Assembly: GCF_004331435.1 (NCBI RefSeq)
Contig: NZ_SJKA01000027.1
Coordinates: forward strand, 18,392-82,391
From: Kribbella sindirgiensis
GTDB taxonomy: Bacteria; Actinomycetota; Actinomycetes; Propionibacteriales; Kribbellaceae
DNA: 64,000 nt
Reading direction: 5' to 3'
Each line of letters opens with the position of its first letter. The stretch's first letter is position 1. This document shows, piece after piece, positions 17,113 to 26,204 of the stretch. Position numbers and translations under genes: made by a program. Under the pieces are notes generated by a model. The model ran no database searches. It worked only from the letters and a program-made list of their open reading frames with translations, and was not told where the DNA came from.

Positions 17113-18572
17113 AGATCCAGCTCGACAGCGGCGAGACGATCACGATGCCGTCCGGCCTGCCGATCGGCGAGACGTGGGTCGAGGCGCCGTCAACCGCTCC
17201 GGTGATCTTCCCGTACGACGGTTCGACCGTGGCGCACGCACCGGTCGGGGACGTCGAGCTCGCTCAGGCGGCGCTCGAGAGCGCGCTCGCCGTACGAGAA
17301 ACGGTCGGCCGGCTCCCGTCGTACCTGCGTCGGAAAGTCTTGCAGAGCGTGCATTCCGCCGTACTCGCCAACCGGGACGCGTTCGTGGATCTGCTCGTGC
17401 TGGAGACCGGCAAGCCGCTGGTCGACTGCCGGGTCGAGATCGATCGGACACTGCTCACGCTCGAGACCTCGGCGGAGGAAGTTGCCCGGCTGCACGGTGA
17501 GACGGTGCCGCTCGACCTGCTGCCGAGCGGCGAAGGACTGCAAGGGTTCTGGGTACGTAAACCGATCGGCGTGGTCATCGGGATCACCGGGTTCAACTAC
17601 CCGTTGCTGCTCGCCGCGCACAAGATCGCGCCGGCGTTCGCGGCCGGTTGCCCGATCATCGTGAAGCCCGCACCGCAGACGCCGCTCGCGACGCTCTGGC
17701 TCGCACACCTGATGCGGTCCGCGCTCGCTGACGCGGGAGCACCGCAGAGTGCTCTGCAGCTGATCACAGGCGGCGCGGACGTAGGTGCCACGCTCACCAC
17801 GGACGCTCGGATCGGTGCCGTCTCCTTCACCGGATCCGCGGCGGTCGGGCATCGCATCGCGCGCGACGCGGCGCCGACGAAGGTACTGCTCGAACTCGGG
17901 TCCAACTCCGCGCTCGTTGTTGCCGCGGACGCCGACCTGGACGCGGCCGCCGACGCGATCGTGCGCGGCGGGTACTACGCGTCCGGGCAGGCCTGCATCT
18001 CCGTGCAGCGCGTGATCGCCGTCGAGTCGGTGCGGGACGCGTTGCTGGACAGGCTCGGCGCGCGAATGCCTGGTGTGGTGGTCGGCGATCCGCGTGATCC
18101 GGCGACCCGGGTGTCCGCGCTCATCAACCCGGCGTCGACCGATCGCGTGCGCCAATGGGTCGGTGACGCGGTCCAGGCCGGCGGATCGGTCGCGTACGAG
18201 GCCGCTGGCGACGTACTCGGGCCGATCGTGCTGACCGACGTACCGGACGGGCTGCAGGCGTGGGACGAGGAGATCTTCGGGCCGGTGATCGCGGTGCGGT
18301 CGGTTCCGGACGTGGAGAGCGCGCTGCGTGCGGTCAACGAGACCCGGTACGGGCTGCATGCGAGCGTGTTCACGTCCTCGCTCGAGACGGCGTTCGCGGC
18401 GATCGATCGGCTCGACGTCGGGGGAGTGGTGATCAACGACGTGCCCGGGTTCCGGTCCGACGTGATGCCGTACGGCGGCGTGAAGGACTCCGGTACGGGA
18501 CGTGAAGGCCCGCGGTTCGCGATCGAGGAACTCACCACGACCCGGATGGCCATCATCCGCCCGCGCCCATGA
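17109..18572 (+). CDS. NAD(P)-dependent aldehyde dehydrogenase
   Basis: The 487-residue ALDH has the oxyanion-hole Asn in GITGFNYPLL, the cofactor segment PIIVKPAPQTPLA, the general base Glu in LLELGSN, and the catalytic Cys in SGQACISVQR. EEIFGPVIAV and the C-terminal PYGGVKDSG motif are in place. It oxidises an aldehyde to the acid, probably one released from the imported substrate. The GTG start overlaps the DppF stop, so it is a true member of the transporter operon. Confidence 0.92.
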   Translation: MKIQLDSGETITMPSGLPIGETWVEAPSTAPVIFPYDGSTVAHAPVGDVELAQAALESALAVRETVGRLPSYLRRKVLQSVHSAVLANRDAFVDLLVLETGKPLVDCRVEIDRTLLTLETSAEEVARLHGETVPLDLLPSGEGLQGFWVRKPIGVVIGITGFNYPLLLAAHKIAPAFAAGCPIIVKPAPQTPLATLWLAHLMRSALADAGAPQSALQLITGGADVGATLTTDARIGAVSFTGSAAVGHRIARDAAPTKVLLELGSNSALVVAADADLDAAADAIVRGGYYASGQACISVQRVIAVESVRDALLDRLGARMPGVVVGDPRDPATRVSALINPASTDRVRQWVGDAVQAGGSVAYEAAGDVLGPIVLTDVPDGLQAWDEEIFGPVIAVRSVPDVESALRAVNETRYGLHASVFTSSLETAFAAIDRLDVGGVVINDVPGFRSDVMPYGGVKDSGTGREGPRFAIEELTTTRMAIIRPRP

Positions 18573-18591
18573 CCCATTCCGAGGTGACACG

Positions 18592-19359
18592 ATGACGGAG
18601 TACGCGAACCTGTTCCGGCTCGACGGCAAGCATGCGGTGGTGATCGGCGCGGGCAGTGGGATCGGGCGGGAGAGCGCTCTCGCGTTGGCCGCGCACGGCG
18701 CCCGCGTCACCTGCGCCGACCGGGACCTCGCCGCCGCCCGCGAGACGGCGGGTCGTGGGGGAATGACGGCGTACGGGCTCGATGTGCTGGACGACTCTGC
18801 GATTGAGCAGGCTGCGGTTGAGCTGGATCCTGTGGATGTGTTGGTGTTCACCGCGGCGACGAACGTGCGGAAGCGGATCCTCGACTACACCGGCGAGGAG
18901 TTCGACCGGGTCGTGGCGCTCAACCTGCGCGCGTCGTTCCAGCTGATCCGCGGGTTCGGGCGTGGCATGGCGGAGCGGGGGAGCGGGAGCATCATCGGAT
19001 TCAGCTCGATCCGCGGCACTACCGTCGAGCCGGGGCAATCGGTGTACGCGGCAACGAAGGCCGGCCTCGTCCAGTTGTTGCGCACCGCGGCCGCCGAACT
19101 CGGCCCGTCCGGTGTCCGCGCGAACGCGATCGCCCCGGGCGTCGTCGAGACACCGCTCACCGCGCAGATCAAGGCCGACCAGGGCTGGTACGACGCCTAC
19201 GCGCAGAAGGGCGCGCTCGGTCGCTGGGCCCAGCCGAGCGAGCTCGCCGGCGCGGTCGTCTATCTCGCCTCCGACGCCTCGAGCTTCGTGACCGGGAGCG
19301 TCCTCGCGGTCGACGGCGGCTGGACCGCGGTCGACGGCCGCTTCGACCCACCGAACTAA
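18592..19359 (+). CDS. Short-chain dehydrogenase/reductase (SDR)
   Basis: The 255-residue classical SDR has the cofactor motif GAGSGIG (residues ~19-25), catalytic Ser in IIGFSSIRG, YAATK for Tyr/Lys, and the C-terminal FVTGSVLAVDGGW. An acidic residue in TCADRD after beta-2 suggests NAD+ preference. ATG 18592, with GAGGTGAC close upstream, is chosen over an in-frame start 30 codons earlier inside the ALDH gene. It likely oxidises a hydroxyl in the same catabolic route as the ALDH and amidase. Confidence 0.9.
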   Translation: MTEYANLFRLDGKHAVVIGAGSGIGRESALALAAHGARVTCADRDLAAARETAGRGGMTAYGLDVLDDSAIEQAAVELDPVDVLVFTAATNVRKRILDYTGEEFDRVVALNLRASFQLIRGFGRGMAERGSGSIIGFSSIRGTTVEPGQSVYAATKAGLVQLLRTAAAELGPSGVRANAIAPGVVETPLTAQIKADQGWYDAYAQKGALGRWAQPSELAGAVVYLASDASSFVTGSVLAVDGGWTAVDGRFDPPN

Positions 19360-19369
19360 GGGACTCTGA

Positions 19370-20734
19370 ATGAATCTCGCTGACTTGACGGCAACCGAAC
19401 TCCTGGCCGGCTACCGCGACGGATCGGTGTCCCCGGTCGAGGTCATCGAGGACGTGCTGACCCGCGTCTCTTCGTACGAACCGCGGTTGTGTGCGCTCTA
19501 CGCGTTGGATCCGGACGGCGCGCGGGCCGCGGCGCAGGAGTCCGAGCGTCGCTGGCGGGGCGGTACGGCGGGCGCGCTGGACGGCGTACCGGTGACCGTG
19601 AAGGAGAACATCGCCACGCGCGGAACGCCCGTACCGCAAGGGACCGCGGCGACTGCGCTCGTCCCGGCGCCGGAGGATGCGCCGGCCGCGGCGCGGTTGC
19701 GGGCGGCCGGGGCGGTGATCTTCAGCAAGACGACGATGCCCGAGTACGGGATGTTGTCGTCCGGCGTCTCGACCTTTCACCGATTGACCCGCAATCCGTG
19801 GGACCTGACGAAGACGGCCGGCGGTTCGAGCGCCGGTGCGGCGGCCGCGGCGGCCGCTGGGTACGGGCCGATCCACATCGGTACGGACATCGGCGGGTCG
19901 ATCCGATTGCCGGCCGGGTGGTGCGGACTGATCGGGCTGAAGCCGACGCACGGGCGGATCGCGGTCGGCAACCCGTACGCCGGGCGCGCGATCGGACCCC
20001 TGACCCGTACGGCGCCGGATGCGGCGCTCGCGCTGCAGGTCATGTCCGGGTACGACCCGCGCGACCACACCTCGATCCCTCTCGCGTCCGACGTCTTCGA
20101 GGCGAACCTCGACGGTCTGCGCGTGGCGTTGCTACTCGACGCGGGCGTCGGGCTGCCGGTCGATCCCGAGGTCACCGCGGCGGTCTCGGCCGCGGCCGCC
20201 GTACTCGAGAAGGCCGGCGCGATCGTCGAGCCGATCACTCCGATCATCACCCGGGACATGCTCGACGGTCTGGATCGCTTCTGGCGGATCCGCTCCGCCA
20301 CGGACATCGCCGCGCTGCCCGAGGAACGCCGCGCGAAGGTGCTCCCGCAGATCCGCTCGTGGGTCTCGTCCGCGGCGGAGCTCACCGCCGCAGACGTCTT
20401 CCATGGGTACAGCCAGATGGGCGCGATGGCCGCCGCGGTCGGCCGGGTGTTCACGACGTACGACGTGATTCTGTCGCCGGTCGCGCCGATCACGGCTTTC
20501 CCGGCGGAGCTCGCGTACCCGACGGACGATCCGGGGAAGCCGTTCGAGCACATCGCGTTCACGGTCCCGTACAACATGTCCCAGCACCCCGCGACCACGG
20601 TCAACGCCGGCTGGTCGACGTCCGGGATGCCGATCGGGGCGCAACTCGCCGTACCGCATCACCAGGACCTGCGGGCGCTGGCTCTCGCCGACTTCCTCGA
20701 CACGCATCGCGCGGAGACCCGCCCCTGGCCCTGA
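19370..20734 (+). CDS. Amidase signature family hydrolase
   Basis: The 454-residue enzyme carries the full Ser-cisSer-Lys triad: Lys in PVTVKENIA, cis-Ser in AGGSSAGAAA, and nucleophile Ser in GTDIGGSIRLPAG. It hydrolyses an amide bond, releasing an amine/ammonia and an acid. As last gene of the GntR-controlled operon, it suggests that the imported ligand is an amide (carboxamide, N-acyl amine or lactam-derived). It starts 10 bp after the SDR stop. Confidence 0.92.
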   Translation: MNLADLTATELLAGYRDGSVSPVEVIEDVLTRVSSYEPRLCALYALDPDGARAAAQESERRWRGGTAGALDGVPVTVKENIATRGTPVPQGTAATALVPAPEDAPAAARLRAAGAVIFSKTTMPEYGMLSSGVSTFHRLTRNPWDLTKTAGGSSAGAAAAAAAGYGPIHIGTDIGGSIRLPAGWCGLIGLKPTHGRIAVGNPYAGRAIGPLTRTAPDAALALQVMSGYDPRDHTSIPLASDVFEANLDGLRVALLLDAGVGLPVDPEVTAAVSAAAAVLEKAGAIVEPITPIITRDMLDGLDRFWRIRSATDIAALPEERRAKVLPQIRSWVSSAAELTAADVFHGYSQMGAMAAAVGRVFTTYDVILSPVAPITAFPAELAYPTDDPGKPFEHIAFTVPYNMSQHPATTVNAGWSTSGMPIGAQLAVPHHQDLRALALADFLDTHRAETRPWP

Positions 20735-20789
20735 TCGGGCGTGGACAGTCGGCGTACTGCGGAGCGAAACTGGCCGATGAGGTGACGAC

Positions 20790-21656
20790 TTGGTCCGCTT
20801 CGGAGGTACGGCGTACCGCGCTGACGAGCTGCAGCGCGGTCTTGTCTCGCACTGCTACCGGATGCTCGGGTCCATCACCGACGCCGTTCAGATCGCCGCC
20901 GCGAGCACCGGATACGAGGACGCGACTCGTGCCTGTCTGCGGCAGGTCGGGAGCCGTCCGCTGCCGTCGGATCTCGCTGCACCGAGCGATGATCCTGAGG
21001 GAGTGCTCTCCGAGCGTTCCGAGATTCTCTGGCTGGAACCCATTCCAGCGGACCTGATGGACGACCACCCGATCGACCTCGGCCTGATCGCCGGCCTGCA
21101 ACGCCTCCCACCCATCGAGCGCGCGGTGACCGTCCTCCACCTCGAGGGCCGGCCGAACATCGCCGACCTGCTGAGCGACGTTCCACCCGCACCGATCACC
21201 GCGGTCCCGCTCGTCGCACCCGACGAATTCCTCCTGGCCCGGTACCGCGCGGGGTTCGAGCAGTACGACGTACCCGCGATCGTCACGCTCTTCACCGACG
21301 ACGCGATCTGGGAGATGCCGCCCTACACGTCCTGGTTCCGCGGCGCCCGCAACATCGGCCGCCTGATCAGCACCCACTGCCCAGCCGAACGCCCCGGCGA
21401 CCAGTACCTCATCCCCCTGACCGCCAACGGCCACCCCGCCTTCGCCGTCTACATGCGAGACCCCAAAGAAGACATCTACCGAGCCTTCCAGATCCAGGTC
21501 CTAACCCTCACCGCCACCGCAGTAGTCCACGCAGTCGCCTTCTTCGACCTGACCCTCTTCCAAACCTTCCACCTCCCAGACCTCCTCACAGCCCTCCCAC
21601 CCAACCCCTACGACGGCACCCCAAAACCCCACATCGAACGCCTACCGAAGCACTAA
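20790..21656 (+). CDS. Degenerate ECF sigma factor of the SigG/TIGR02960 type with SnoaL-like C-terminus
   Basis: The 288-residue ORF (TTG start, GAGGTGAC upstream) keeps fragments of a SigG-type sigma factor: LVSHCYRMLGSITDA (start of region 2), ACLRQ..RPLPSDLAAPSDDPEG (linker) and LQRLPPIERAVTVLHL (start of region 4). Most of region 2 with the -10 recognition helix and the HTH of region 4 are missing, as if deleted in frame. The C-terminal SnoaL-like domain (AIVTLFTDDAIWEMPPYTSWFRG; GHPAFAVYMRDP) is well preserved. It probably cannot direct transcription; it may survive as a ligand-binding or decoy protein. The 3' end has lower codon bias. Confidence 0.7.
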   Translation: MVRFGGTAYRADELQRGLVSHCYRMLGSITDAVQIAAASTGYEDATRACLRQVGSRPLPSDLAAPSDDPEGVLSERSEILWLEPIPADLMDDHPIDLGLIAGLQRLPPIERAVTVLHLEGRPNIADLLSDVPPAPITAVPLVAPDEFLLARYRAGFEQYDVPAIVTLFTDDAIWEMPPYTSWFRGARNIGRLISTHCPAERPGDQYLIPLTANGHPAFAVYMRDPKEDIYRAFQIQVLTLTATAVVHAVAFFDLTLFQTFHLPDLLTALPPNPYDGTPKPHIERLPKH

Positions 21657-21715
21657 CCCACCACAGCATCCAGCCGAGCGACCTGCCGCCGACCCGCGCT
21701 CAGCCTTCGAAATCT

Positions 21716-21812
21716 GCAGCTCGACAGTACGTATGTGTCTACTACCCGCCGCCGTGCGCCGGGCGACAGGACGAATCGCCCGGCAGTGGACGTATACGTA
21801 CTGTCGAGCTGC
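21716..21812. repeat. 97-bp nested palindromic repeat, copy B
   Basis: Arms 21716-21743 and 21785-21812 (28 nt, 25 matching) share the outer 19 nt GCAGCTCGACAGTACGTAT with copy A at 1593-1689. The 41-nt centre differs from copy A but again ends in an inner hairpin, here a perfect 9-bp stem GCCGGGCGA / TCGCCCGGC (21758-21766, 21776-21784). The conserved geometry with a diverged centre argues that structure, not sequence, of the middle matters. It sits in a 320-bp gap with no gene, after the sigma-factor relic and before an aldo/keto reductase. Confidence 0.8.
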
Positions 21813-21976
21813 CGGGCTTCTGCGGCTCAGCCGCCGAGTTGACCGGCCCAGCTCGTCCGTGGTGCCTGATGGGTGGCGGATTGGACTGTGAATCCGGGCG
21901 TTGATTGGGCGTGGGTTCCGGCCGATTCGGTCATAGGTTGATGGTACGTGATTGGGCAAGAGGACTGGATTGATTC

Positions 21977-22969
21977 ATGGAATACCGGAATCTCGGCAGG
22001 ACAGGGCTGAAGGTCAGTGAGGTGTGCCTGGGGGCTATGCACTTCGGTGGGCCTACCGATGAGCAGACCAGTGTGCGGATCCTCGACGAGTTCGCCGACG
22101 CCGGCGGGACGTTCATCGACACGGCGGACGTGTACAACGCCGGTGAGTCGGAGGCGGTCGTCGGCCGGTGGCTCAAGGGGCGGGACCGCGACGCGTTCGT
22201 GGTTGCCACCAAGGTGTACGGCGCGATGGGCGACGGACCGAACGACGACGGCCTGAGCCGTAAGCACATCCTGTCCGCTGTCGAAGCGAGCCTGCGCCGC
22301 CTCGGCACCGACTACATCGACTTGTACTACACGCACGTCTGGGACACGGCGACACCGCTCGAGGAGACCCTCGCGACGCTCGACACGCTGGTCACGTCGG
22401 GCAAGGTGCGGTACCTCGGAGCGAGCAACGTCACCGGATGGCAGCTGCAGAAGGCCGTCGACCTCGCCGGACGGAACAGGTACGTCGCGCTGCAGCCGCT
22501 CTACAACCTGCTCGACCGCGAGGCCGAGTGGGAGCTGCTGGAGATCTGCCGCAACGAAGGCCTCGGCGTGATGCCGTGGAGCCCGCTGCGCGCGGGATGG
22601 CTCGCGGGCCGGTTCCACCGCGGCATGGAGGCGCCGCCGGAGGACACCCGGGTCGCCGCGGCGGCCGACCGTGGACTGCTGGAGGCCTGGGACTACTACA
22701 ACAACGAGCGCACCTGGAACGTCCTCGACGCGTTGCACGACATCGCGGCCGAGAGCGGCAAGAGCGTCGCGCAGGTAGCCCTGCGCTGGCTGATCCAGAC
22801 CGAGCCGGTCACGGCTCCGATCATCGGACCGCGCACCCTCGAGCACTACGTCGACAACATCGGCGCCGCCGGCTGGTCCCTCACCGACGAGCAGTTCACC
22901 CGGCTCACCACGGTCAGCGAGAAGCCGTCCGTCTACCCCTACGATCTCCTGCGCAACTTCAGGCGGTGA
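21977..22969 (+). CDS. Aldo/keto reductase
   Basis: The 330-residue NADPH-dependent (beta/alpha)8 reductase has Asp/Tyr of the tetrad in FIDTADVYNAG, Lys in VVATKVYG, and His in DLYYTHVWD. The C-terminal IIGPRTLEHYVDN binds cofactor phosphate. It resembles AKRs annotated as general stress or L-glyceraldehyde-3-phosphate-type reductases. ATG 21977 gives MEYRNLGRTGLKVSEVCLG, the standard beginning. It stands alone behind repeat copy B. Confidence 0.9.
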   Translation: MEYRNLGRTGLKVSEVCLGAMHFGGPTDEQTSVRILDEFADAGGTFIDTADVYNAGESEAVVGRWLKGRDRDAFVVATKVYGAMGDGPNDDGLSRKHILSAVEASLRRLGTDYIDLYYTHVWDTATPLEETLATLDTLVTSGKVRYLGASNVTGWQLQKAVDLAGRNRYVALQPLYNLLDREAEWELLEICRNEGLGVMPWSPLRAGWLAGRFHRGMEAPPEDTRVAAAADRGLLEAWDYYNNERTWNVLDALHDIAAESGKSVAQVALRWLIQTEPVTAPIIGPRTLEHYVDNIGAAGWSLTDEQFTRLTTVSEKPSVYPYDLLRNFRR

Positions 22970-23006
22970 CACGAGCGGTACGACGCCGTGACTAGGATCT
23001 GGAGTC

Positions 23007-24380
23007 ATGGCGAAGCAGTCCACGCGCGCGGCTTGGACTGTGGTGCTGACGCTTGACGGCGACGGGAAGCTCCACCGGCAGGTCGAGCGCGCGTTGCGAG
23101 AGGCAATCAGATCGGGGCGCGTCTCGACCGGCACCGTGCTGCCGCCGAGCCGCGAGCTGGCGGCGCAACTCGACTGTTCGCGATGGGCGGTCACCCAGGC
23201 CTACAGCCAGCTCGTGACGGAGGGCTATCTGGCGACGCGGATAGGGTCCGGAACCTGGGTCAGCTGGTCGGGCCCGACGCAGCGGACCTCGCGACGTACG
23301 GCGGCGGCCAGCGTTGCGACGTACCGGTTCGACCTGGCTCCCGGTGCGCCGGACCTGCGGGCGTTTCCACGTACGCGTTGGGCCGAGGCGGCGCGGTCGG
23401 CCGCGCGTACGGTACCGACTGCCGACCTTGGGTATCCGGACGAGCAGGGATACCGCCCGCTCCGCGAGCTGATGGCCGACTACCTTCAGCGAAGCCGAGG
23501 AGCGATCGCCTCCGCTGCCGACGTGGTGATCCGCAGCGGAGTCAGCGTGAGCGTCGCCGAGATCTGCGTCGGCCTGCGGGCGATGGGGATCGATCGCATC
23601 GCGGTCGAGGACCCCGGCTGGACGCGCCTGCGTACCGTCATCGAGTCGACCGGCATGCGGGTCGATCCGGTGCCGGTCGACGAGCACGGTCTGCAGGTCG
23701 AGCGGCTCTCGGGGCGTGCCGTGGTGGTGACTGCGGCGCATCAATTTCCCACCGGTGTCGTACTTGCGCCGCATCGACGGTTGGAGCTGATCGACTGGGC
23801 GCGGCGCAACAACGGCGTGATCCTCGAAGACGATTACGACGCCGAGTTCCGGTACGACCGCAGTCCCGTCGGCACGTTGCAGGGCATGGCGCCGGAACAC
23901 GTCGTACTGCTCGGCTCGGTGAGCAAAACGCTGAGCCCAGCGATCGGGATCGGCTGGTTCGTTGCGCAGGGCACGTGGCGCGGGTTGCTGGAACGGCCAT
24001 CGGTTCTCGGACCGTCGACCATTGGCCAGGCAACCTTCGCGGAACTGATGGCGGCCGGTGCATACGACAGGCACCTGCGCGCAATGCAACGGCGCTACAA
24101 ACGCCGCCGCGACCTCGTCCTCACCGCGCTCCACCACGAACTGCCCACCTGGGCGATCGGCGGCGCTGCAGCAGGCCTCCACCTCACCCTGACGCCGCCA
24201 ACCCCCGTCGACACAAGCCAACTGGCCACAGCCGCCCGAGCAGCAGGCACCCGAATAGTCCCTCTCCCGGACTACCGAATCCACTCCACCCAGGACGGCC
24301 TCGTCCTTGGCTACGGCAACATCCCCGACAACGAGATATCTCCGGCAATCCACGCCCTGCGAGGGTGCTTGCCGAGGTAG
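23007..24380 (+). CDS. MocR/PdxR-type regulator (GntR HTH fused to aminotransferase fold)
   Basis: The 457-residue protein has an N-terminal winged HTH (HRQVERALREAIRSGRVSTG; LPPSRELAAQLDCSRWAVTQ) and a class I aminotransferase-like domain with the PLP Lys in LLGSVSKTLSPAIG and the cofactor Asp in EDDYDAEFRYDR. Such proteins sense PLP or amino compounds and regulate nearby metabolism. The last 70 bp overlap the convergent AraC-type gene. Target is unclear; the upstream aldo/keto reductase is separated by only 37 bp on the same strand. Confidence 0.9.
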   Translation: MAKQSTRAAWTVVLTLDGDGKLHRQVERALREAIRSGRVSTGTVLPPSRELAAQLDCSRWAVTQAYSQLVTEGYLATRIGSGTWVSWSGPTQRTSRRTAAASVATYRFDLAPGAPDLRAFPRTRWAEAARSAARTVPTADLGYPDEQGYRPLRELMADYLQRSRGAIASAADVVIRSGVSVSVAEICVGLRAMGIDRIAVEDPGWTRLRTVIESTGMRVDPVPVDEHGLQVERLSGRAVVVTAAHQFPTGVVLAPHRRLELIDWARRNNGVILEDDYDAEFRYDRSPVGTLQGMAPEHVVLLGSVSKTLSPAIGIGWFVAQGTWRGLLERPSVLGPSTIGQATFAELMAAGAYDRHLRAMQRRYKRRRDLVLTALHHELPTWAIGGAAAGLHLTLTPPTPVDTSQLATAARAAGTRIVPLPDYRIHSTQDGLVLGYGNIPDNEISPAIHALRGCLPR

Positions 24381-25165
24381 TCGGCTGGGTTCGTTCCGGT
24401 GATGGAGCGGACGATGCGGTGGAACTGCGGGTAGCTGCCGAAGCCGGCCAGGAGCGCGGCATCGACCATGGTCACGCCGTGACCTGCGCCGTAGACGTCC
24501 AGGAAGCGGCGGAAGCGTTGCTCGTTGCGGAAACGCGTGATGCTCGTTCCCATCTGTCGCGCGAAGAGCCGGCTGAGATGGTGCGGGCTCAGGCCTACCT
24601 GCCGTGCCAGTTCGGGCAGCGTCGACACGGACGGCAGCTCCCGCAGCAGTCTGGCAGCCTCGGCCACGGCTGGGTGTACGACGGTTGTCGGCGTGGCTGC
24701 CGGCGCCAGGTGAAATGCCTGCCAGGCGGCGAGGATGGCGTGGCGTCGGGCGGCGAGTTCCAGCTCTGGGTGATCGGGAGCTGCTGCCTGCCGGAAGAGC
24801 GTGTCCAGCCATCCGGCCTGGTCGACTCCCAGGCGGCGTACGAACAGACCTGGCGGATCAGGAAGGTAGAACGGCCTGATCCATTCGCTCGGATCGTCGA
24901 TGCCGAGCACCGCGGGATCGAAGACACAGAGCCAGTCCCGGTAAGCCGGGGAGGCGTCGACGAGCAGGTGGTCCTGGCCCGGAAACAACCAGACGAGGGC
25001 GCCGGGCGCCAGGTGGTAGCGGCGACGGTCGAGCAGGTACGTCGCGGTGCCGTCGGCGACCAGGTTGAACTCCACACCGCGATGCCGGTGCGCGACCGTC
25101 ATCACCTCGACCTGATCACGACGCGCGAACAACAGCCCGTCGGCAGGCAGTACCTCATCGATCAT
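24311..25165 (-). CDS. AraC-family transcriptional regulator
   Basis: The 284-residue protein has an N-terminal cupin (HRHRGVEFNLVADG, APGALVWLFPGQDH) and a C-terminal double HTH (LARQVGLSPHHLSRLFARQMG; DAALLAGFGSYPQFHRIVRSITGTNPADY). ATG 25165 is chosen because GGAGGA lies 8 nt upstream; an open frame extends 31 codons further. It is divergent from the PhyH-type dioxygenase with a 126-bp spacer, so it probably activates that gene in response to a sugar-like ligand. Confidence 0.88.
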   Translation of the reverse strand: MIDEVLPADGLLFARRDQVEVMTVAHRHRGVEFNLVADGTATYLLDRRRYHLAPGALVWLFPGQDHLLVDASPAYRDWLCVFDPAVLGIDDPSEWIRPFYLPDPPGLFVRRLGVDQAGWLDTLFRQAAAPDHPELELAARRHAILAAWQAFHLAPAATPTTVVHPAVAEAARLLRELPSVSTLPELARQVGLSPHHLSRLFARQMGTSITRFRNEQRFRRFLDVYGAGHGVTMVDAALLAGFGSYPQFHRIVRSITGTNPADYLGKHPRRAWIAGDISLSGMLP

Positions 25166-25291
25166 CGACCGTGTCCTCCGCGCATGAAATGAGAAGCAGT
25201 CCGCCATCGAACGAGAAGCTGTGCCGCACCGCTCCGCCCTACCGTGAAGTGAAATCACACCAGTTGATCACATCAGAAAGGGCACTCTTCC

Positions 25292-26104
25292 ATGGCGACA
25301 CCGACCGAGCTGGACGACTACCTGTTCGACCTTCGCGGCTACCTCGTTCTCCGGCAAGCGCTCGAACCCGGCGTCGTCGACGAGCTCAACACCGCACTGG
25401 ACGACTTCCCGGAGCTCGAGCCGCAGGCCTGGGCAGGCAACGTGCACCGCGTCGACGACAACCCGGGCAACGCCGGCGTCGAGCTCCAGAACATCGTCGA
25501 AGGCGGGCCGGAATTCGAGCGGCTGATCGACCACCCGTCCTGGCTCGGTCATGTACGGCGTTACTGCGGTGAACAGGACAGCTACGTCGAGGGCCTGTTC
25601 ATCGACGAGTGCTTCGCGACGATCCGCCAGGACGGCGGCTTCTTCCCGGTGCACTCCGGCGGCTACCGTGGCGCCGTCCGGGGACAGTACCGCTACAAGG
25701 ACGGCATCTTCCGCTGCGGCCAGGTCAACATCCTGATGGCCCTGACCGACATCGGCCCCGGCGACGGCGGCACGCTGGTGATCCCGGGCAGCCACAAGTC
25801 GAACCTGCGCCACCCCCAGTTCGACGAGTACAAGAGCTGGGACACCACGATGGACGCCATGCCCGGCGTTGTGGAGATGCACCTCGAGAAGGGCGACGCG
25901 CTGCTGTTCTGCGACGGTCTGTCCCACGGCGCATCCACCCGCACCAATCCCGGTGAGCGCCGTGCCCTCATCTACCGTTACGGCCCGTCGTGGGCGACCA
26001 CTCGCTGGGGCTACAGCTACTCCGACGAACTCCTGGCCCGCGTAACCCCACAGCAGAGGGCCATCCTGCAGCCGGTCGCGCCACGACGCCCAGGCCCACA
26101 GTGA
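25292..26104 (+). CDS. Phytanoyl-CoA dioxygenase (PhyH) family oxygenase
   Basis: The 270-residue protein has the PhyH fold: N-terminal FDLRGYLVLRQALEPGVVDELN, core GQVNILMALTDIGPGDGGTLVIPGSHKSN, and the distal iron His with the 2-oxoglutarate Arg in FCDGLSHGASTRTNPGERRALIYRY. The proximal ligand region reads PVHSGGYRG; the acidic residue of a normal HxD motif is not obvious. It likely hydroxylates or demethylates a small substrate using Fe(II) and 2-oxoglutarate. It is divergent from an AraC regulator and followed by a FAD oxidoreductase with its own promoter. Confidence 0.82.
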   Translation: MATPTELDDYLFDLRGYLVLRQALEPGVVDELNTALDDFPELEPQAWAGNVHRVDDNPGNAGVELQNIVEGGPEFERLIDHPSWLGHVRRYCGEQDSYVEGLFIDECFATIRQDGGFFPVHSGGYRGAVRGQYRYKDGIFRCGQVNILMALTDIGPGDGGTLVIPGSHKSNLRHPQFDEYKSWDTTMDAMPGVVEMHLEKGDALLFCDGLSHGASTRTNPGERRALIYRYGPSWATTRWGYSYSDELLARVTPQQRAILQPVAPRRPGPQ

Positions 26105-26204
26105 GCGGGACATCGTCCCCTGCGACACCGCCCAGCTGACGAGCAGACTCGGCCAGCTCGCCATCCGTCACGTTCCGTAATGCGCAAAATGCAGCATCGA
26201 GCTC

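Noticed and set aside
25244..25258. GTGA-N7-TCAC palindrome upstream of the PhyH gene as a CRP site
   Set aside because: Spacing is 7 rather than 6 and flanking bases do not fit; could be an AraC half-site but unsupported.
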